A stretch of DNA of 9,029 bases from Prevotellaceae bacterium (GTDB taxonomy: Bacteria; Bacteroidota; Bacteroidia; Bacteroidales; UBA932), in assembly GCA_031287815.1 (NCBI GenBank), contig JAITSM010000158.1, positions 1 through 9,029 on the forward strand. Reading direction: 5' to 3'. Of the stretch, positions 6,513 through 9,029 are shown piece by piece. The notes beneath the pieces were generated by a model. The model did not search any database, was not told the origin of the DNA, and saw only the letters and a program-made list of their open reading frames with translations. How positions within the stretch are numbered: position 1 is the first letter of the stretch; each line of letters starts with the position of its first letter. Both the position numbers and the translations under genes were made by a program.

Positions 6513-7346
6513 AATGACCGCCTACTGAAAACTGAAAACTGCCGACTGGACGCCGGCAATCTTCCAGCGCAGGCAGCGCGGGGGAGCGCTTCCTTCGACC
6601 GCCTGATAGCAATCATGGACGAATTGCGTGAAAAATGCCCGTGGGACCGCGAGCAAACCTTTGACAGCCTTCGTCCGCAAACCATTGAGGAAACATACGA
6701 ACTGAGCGAGGCGGTGCTGGACAAAGACTATGACGCCATTTGCAAGGAACTGGGCGATGTGTTGCTGCACGTTGTTTTCTATGCCAAAATGGGCGAAGAA
6801 GGAGGACATTTTGGTATCGACGACGTGATTGCCAAACTGTGCGGGAAGCTCATTTTCCGCCACCCGCATGTGTTCAGCGAAACGGCGGTGAAAGACGCCG
6901 CCGAAGTAATTCAAAACTGGGAGCAACTGAAATTAAAAGAAAAAGGCGGGAATAAAACCGTATTGTCCGGCGTGCCGGCGAGTTTGCCGTCGCTCGTCAA
7001 AGCCTGCCGGATACAGGATAAGGCGCGCGCCGTAGGGTTCGACTGGGAGGTGCGCGAGCAGGTGTGGGACAAGGTGTGGGAAGAAATGAACGAGTTGAAA
7101 ACCGAACTGGCCGCCGGCAATCCCGACAGCATCGAGGACGAATTTGGCGACTTGCTGTTTTCGATTGTGAATGCAGCGCGCCTCTACCGGGTCAATCCCG
7201 ACACGGCATTGGAGCGAACCAACCGGAAATTTATCAAACGTTTTAATTACCTCGAACAGCAAACCCTCCAAAAAGGACGCCCGCTGAAAGATATGACGCT
7301 GGAAGAAATGAATGAAATCTGGGAAAAAGCGAAGAAAGAAGTATGA
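6510..7346 (+). CDS. mazG: Nucleoside triphosphate pyrophosphohydrolase MazG
   Basis: MazG hydrolyses (d)NTPs to NMP and pyrophosphate, cleaning up damaged or excess nucleotides in the cytoplasm; in E. coli it also lowers (p)ppGpp. The protein has 278 residues and two MazG helical domains. The first has CPWDREQT (43-50), EETYE (60-64) and ELGD (80-83), then FRHPHVF (116-122). The second has EEMNE (191-195) and EFGD (211-214). These acidic pairs are the Mg-binding sites, and both are intact. The conserved part begins at about FDRLIAIMDELR (29-40), so the first ~28 residues are extra compared with typical MazG. They are partly encoded by heptamers (CTACTGA, AAACTGA, AAACTGC, CGACTGG at 6522-6549). 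The ATG at 6510 is the only usable start because a stop lies two codons upstream and the next ATG (6615) is inside the domain. The stop TGA is within a downstream heptamer. This is a housekeeping enzyme, with no sign of a mazEF toxin pair. Confidence 0.94.
   Translation: MNDRLLKTENCRLDAGNLPAQAARGSASFDRLIAIMDELREKCPWDREQTFDSLRPQTIEETYELSEAVLDKDYDAICKELGDVLLHVVFYAKMGEEGGHFGIDDVIAKLCGKLIFRHPHVFSETAVKDAAEVIQNWEQLKLKEKGGNKTVLSGVPASLPSLVKACRIQDKARAVGFDWEVREQVWDKVWEEMNELKTELAAGNPDSIEDEFGDLLFSIVNAARLYRVNPDTALERTNRKFIKRFNYLEQQTLQKGRPLKDMTLEEMNEIWEKAKKEV
6522..6557. repeat. Heptamer run inside the mazG coding start
   Basis: CTACTGA, AAACTGA, AAACTGC and CGACTGG (6522-6549) follow 7-bp register with a shared ACTG, then ACGCCGGC (6550-6557), a GC-rich core-like piece. 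It encodes MazG residues 5-16 and follows the AACTATG array after a nine-base break. Confidence 0.6.
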
Positions 7347-7449
7347 AGTATGAATTATGAGGTGGCTGGCGCCTTTTTTAATTATGAATTATGAATTAGC
7401 TTGCGCCAGCCACCTCATACATCATAATTCATAATTCATAATTCATAAT
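7341..7449. repeat. Heptamer-palindrome element between mazG and the epimerase gene
   Basis: Two GTATGAA and one TTATGAG unit (7341-7361) are followed by the core arm GTGGCTGGCGCC (7362-7373), six T (7374-7379), two AATTATG units (7380-7393), the second core arm GCGCCAGCCACC (7403-7414), and five units TCATACA/TCATAAT (7415-7449). GAGGTGGCTGGCGC (7359-7372) pairs perfectly with 7403-7416, and the flanking heptamers extend the stem imperfectly. The mazG stop (7344-7346) is in the first unit. The T run after the first arm could help termination, although that arm alone does not form a classic stem. Confidence 0.9.
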
Positions 7450-7459
7450 TAAGAGACAT

Positions 7460-7473
7460 TCTCCACTCTCCAT
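7460..7473. repeat. Short TCTCCAY heptamer pair
   Basis: TCTCCAC and TCTCCAT lie in tandem between the heptamer element and the epimerase ATG. They show the same 7-bp period with yet another sequence. With only two units, chance is possible. Confidence 0.4.
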
Positions 7474-7488
7474 TTAATAAAACAGGGT

Positions 7489-8502
7489 ATGAAAGTATTA
7501 TTTATTGGTGGAACGGGTACGATTAGTACCGCCATCTCCAAAACACTGTTGGCTTCCGGGCAGGAACTTTTCCTGCTCAATCGCGGTAACCGGAACCATC
7601 GGCTTCCGCCGGGGGCGGTTACGCTTACGGCCGATATTAACGATGAACGGCAGGTAGCGGCGTTGATTGCCGGCATGGAATTTGACGTCGTCGCCGACTT
7701 CATTGCGTTTGTTCCGGCGCATCTGGAGCGCGACTACCGGCTGTTCCACCGCAAAACGCGGCAATTTATTTTTATCAGTTCCGCGTCGGCTTACCAGAAG
7801 CCGCCGTCGGACTATCGTATCTCGGAAGCGACGCCGCTGGCCAATCCTTTCTGGCAATACGCGCGCGACAAAATCGCCTGCGAAATGTATTTGATGGAGC
7901 GCTACCGCAACGAACAGTTCCCGGTAACTATCGTCCGCCCCAGCCATACTTACAGCGAATACGCCGTGCCGCTGGGCGTGCATGGCGACAAGGGAAGCTG
8001 GCAGGTGATCAAGCGCATGCTCGACGGCAAGCCGGTAATCATCCAGGGCGACGGCACGTCGCTGTGGACGATGACCCACAGCCGCGATTTCGCACGGGCA
8101 TTTACCGGGTTGATGGGTAACCTTCACGCTATCGGCGAGGCGGTGCAAATCATGTCGGACGAAACCCTCACATGGAACCAAATCTATACCTGCATTGCCG
8201 GAGCGTTGGGTGTGCCGTTGCGGGCGGTGCATGTGGCGTCGGAGTTTTTGGCGGCTTGCAGCGATTATGATTTCACCGGCAGCCTGCTGGGCGATAAAGC
8301 CCATTCGGCAGTGTTCGACACCGCCAAGTTAAAACGGCTGGTGCCCGGCTTCACGGCCGCCATCCGCTTTGATCAGGGAGTAAAAGAAACGCTGGAATAT
8401 GTACGCTCCCACCCGGAATGCCAAACGCCCGACGAACCCTTCGACGCCTGGTGCGACCGCACTATCGGTGCACTTGAGCGAGTGGGGGGAGTTAAGAGTT
8501 AG
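7489..8502 (+). CDS. NAD(P)-dependent epimerase/dehydratase-like protein (extended SDR)
   Basis: This 337-residue soluble protein has an N-terminal Rossmann fold: MKVLFIGGTGTIS (1-13) is the dinucleotide-binding loop. Arg32 after the second strand (LLNRG, 29-33) hints at NADP(H), and D49-I50 follows the third strand. The SDR catalytic features are SSAS (97-100) and YARDK (124-128, the YxxxK motif). VRPSHTY (149-155) and the HSRDFARAF region (197-205) fit the substrate half of extended SDRs. Close relatives are usually annotated only as NAD-dependent epimerase/dehydratase, some related to plant CSP41-like proteins. The substrate cannot be stated, and a sugar nucleotide is a guess. The ATG at 7489 gives the Rossmann strand at residue 2, so no longer N-terminus is needed. 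The last four residues (GVKS) and the TAG stop fall in the palindromic heptamer element shared with hisIE. Confidence 0.85.
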   Translation: MKVLFIGGTGTISTAISKTLLASGQELFLLNRGNRNHRLPPGAVTLTADINDERQVAALIAGMEFDVVADFIAFVPAHLERDYRLFHRKTRQFIFISSASAYQKPPSDYRISEATPLANPFWQYARDKIACEMYLMERYRNEQFPVTIVRPSHTYSEYAVPLGVHGDKGSWQVIKRMLDGKPVIIQGDGTSLWTMTHSRDFARAFTGLMGNLHAIGEAVQIMSDETLTWNQIYTCIAGALGVPLRAVHVASEFLAACSDYDFTGSLLGDKAHSAVFDTAKLKRLVPGFTAAIRFDQGVKETLEYVRSHPECQTPDEPFDAWCDRTIGALERVGGVKS

Positions 8503-8526
8503 CTGACGCCAGCTAACTCTTAACTC
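8489..8526. terminator. Heptamer palindrome between convergent genes, likely bidirectional 3'-end hairpin
   Basis: GAGTTAAGAGTTAGCTG (8489-8505) pairs perfectly over 17 bp with 8510-8526 around a 4-nt ACGC loop. The arms read as heptamers (GTTAAGA, GTTAGCT; AGCTAAC, TCTTAAC) around a GCTGACGCCAGC core, so it is a compact member of the repeat family. It contains the stop codons of both flanking genes: TAG at 8500-8502 for the epimerase and TAA read from 8522-8520 for hisIE. It has no T run on either side, so intrinsic termination would be atypical. RNA 3'-end protection is an alternative. Confidence 0.75.
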
Positions 8527-9029
8527 TTCTTGTGCCTCCGCTCCAGTTCCCGGCAAACGTCATCGAGGCGAAGCCCTTTGGCAGTGAGCAGCACGATGAG
8601 GTGATAAAGCAGATCGGCGGCCTCGCCCACAAGTTTTTCGGTAGTGCCGTTGGTGGCTTCAATTACGGTTTCTACCGCTTCCTCGCCTACTTTCTGCGCC
8701 ATGCGGTTGACTCCGGCCGTGAACAGCGATGTGGTGTAGGAACCTTCGGGCATGGCTTCCCGGCGTTGCGCAATAAAGTTTTGCAGGTATTTCAGAAATA
8801 AAATAGTTTCCGTGTTTTCTTCGTCGAAACAAGTGTCGTTTCCGGTATGGCACACGGGGCCGGCGGGCGTGGCTTTTATCAGCAGCGTGTCGGCGTCGCA
8901 ATCGACGAGGATGTCCACCACCTGCAGCGTGTTGCCGCTGGTTTCGCCCTTTGTCCACAGGCGGTTTTTCGTGCGGCTGAAAAACGTGACCAGCCCGGTG
9001 GCTTTTGTTTGCGACAAAGCCTCTTCGTT
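8520..9029 (-). CDS. hisIE: Bifunctional phosphoribosyl-AMP cyclohydrolase / phosphoribosyl-ATP pyrophosphatase, 5' end outside the window
   Basis: HisIE catalyses steps 2 and 3 of histidine biosynthesis in the cytoplasm: removal of pyrophosphate from phosphoribosyl-ATP, then opening of the adenine ring. The visible 169 residues run off the right edge (NEEALSQTKATG precedes the TTG at 9017), so roughly 30 N-terminal residues are missing. The HisI part has SRTKNRLWTKGETSGN, the metal site DCDAD (43-47 of the fragment), and the cysteines of VCHTGNDTCF (60 and 67), which bind zinc in the family. The HisE part begins near EGSYTTSLF and has EEAVE (116-120) and EAAD (136-139), the Mg site of the MazG-like helical fold. 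Fusion of HisI and HisE is normal in Bacteroidetes. Other his genes probably lie to the right. The gene converges on the epimerase gene and ends KKS-stop within the shared palindrome. Confidence 0.95.
   Translation of the reverse strand, partial: NEEALSQTKATGLVTFFSRTKNRLWTKGETSGNTLQVVDILVDCDADTLLIKATPAGPVCHTGNDTCFDEENTETILFLKYLQNFIAQRREAMPEGSYTTSLFTAGVNRMAQKVGEEAVETVIEATNGTTEKLVGEAADLLYHLIVLLTAKGLRLDDVCRELERRHKKS

Noticed and set aside
6510..6614. MazG starting at the internal ATG at 6615
   Set aside because: It would remove FDRLIAI, part of the conserved first helix before CPWD.
6510..7346. Toxin-antitoxin context for MazG
   Set aside because: No mazE or mazF homologue is adjacent; the neighbours are a transporter and an SDR protein.
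7498..8304. 268-codon antisense open frame opposite the epimerase gene
   Set aside because: It is a shadow of a GC-rich gene. The product has no recognisable fold, while the plus strand has a clear SDR pattern.
9015..9017. TTG start for HisIE at 9017
   Set aside because: The frame stays open to the window edge, and NEEAL upstream fits the normal HisI sequence, so the gene is cut by the window.

Overview
The window looks like chromosomal DNA of a Bacteroidetes bacterium, probably of the order Bacteroidales. Reasons: the ClC, Tex, MazG and fused HisIE proteins read like Bacteroidetes versions; a TAnnTTTG-type -7 promoter element lies before the ClC gene; start codons lack clear Shine-Dalgarno sites; and the left-edge gene ends in an Ig-like repeat typical of Bacteroidales surface proteins. 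The species cannot be named from the sequence.

Layout, left to right. Bases 2-379 hold the C-terminal end of an Ig-like-repeat protein. Bases 380-630 carry GC-rich hairpins, a perfect 28-bp palindrome, a strong terminator-like hairpin and a promoter. A ClC chloride channel/transporter with two CBS domains (631-2445) overlaps by 8 nt the gene for Tex, an S1/YqgF-domain nucleic-acid-binding protein (2438-4564). The 655-bp gap that follows contains a long heptamer-repeat element, a 41-bp minisatellite (six full units plus a partial one) and a second heptamer element. Next come an MFS transporter (5220-6416), the NTP pyrophosphohydrolase MazG (6510-7346) and an NAD(P)-dependent epimerase/dehydratase-like protein (7489-8502), all on the plus strand. 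A convergent hisIE gene for histidine biosynthesis runs off the right edge (8520-9029, minus strand).

The genes are mostly ordinary housekeeping functions with no obvious shared pathway. Only clc-tex looks like a tightly coupled operon.

The unusual layer is the DNA between and at the edges of the genes. At least six places carry tandem 7-bp units kept in strict register on one or both sides of a GC-rich core related to the palindrome GTGGCTGGCGCCAGCCAC. The heptamer sequence differs from place to place (TATGAGG, TTTTAAC, GTGAAGG, AACTATG, TTATGAA, GTTAAGA, CCGTTGG types), but the 7-bp length does not. These elements touch or enter coding sequence. They supply the stop codons of tex, mazG, the epimerase gene and hisIE, the start codon of mazG, and apparently the N-terminal residues of MazG and ClC. 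This repeat family is the best candidate here for something not well described.
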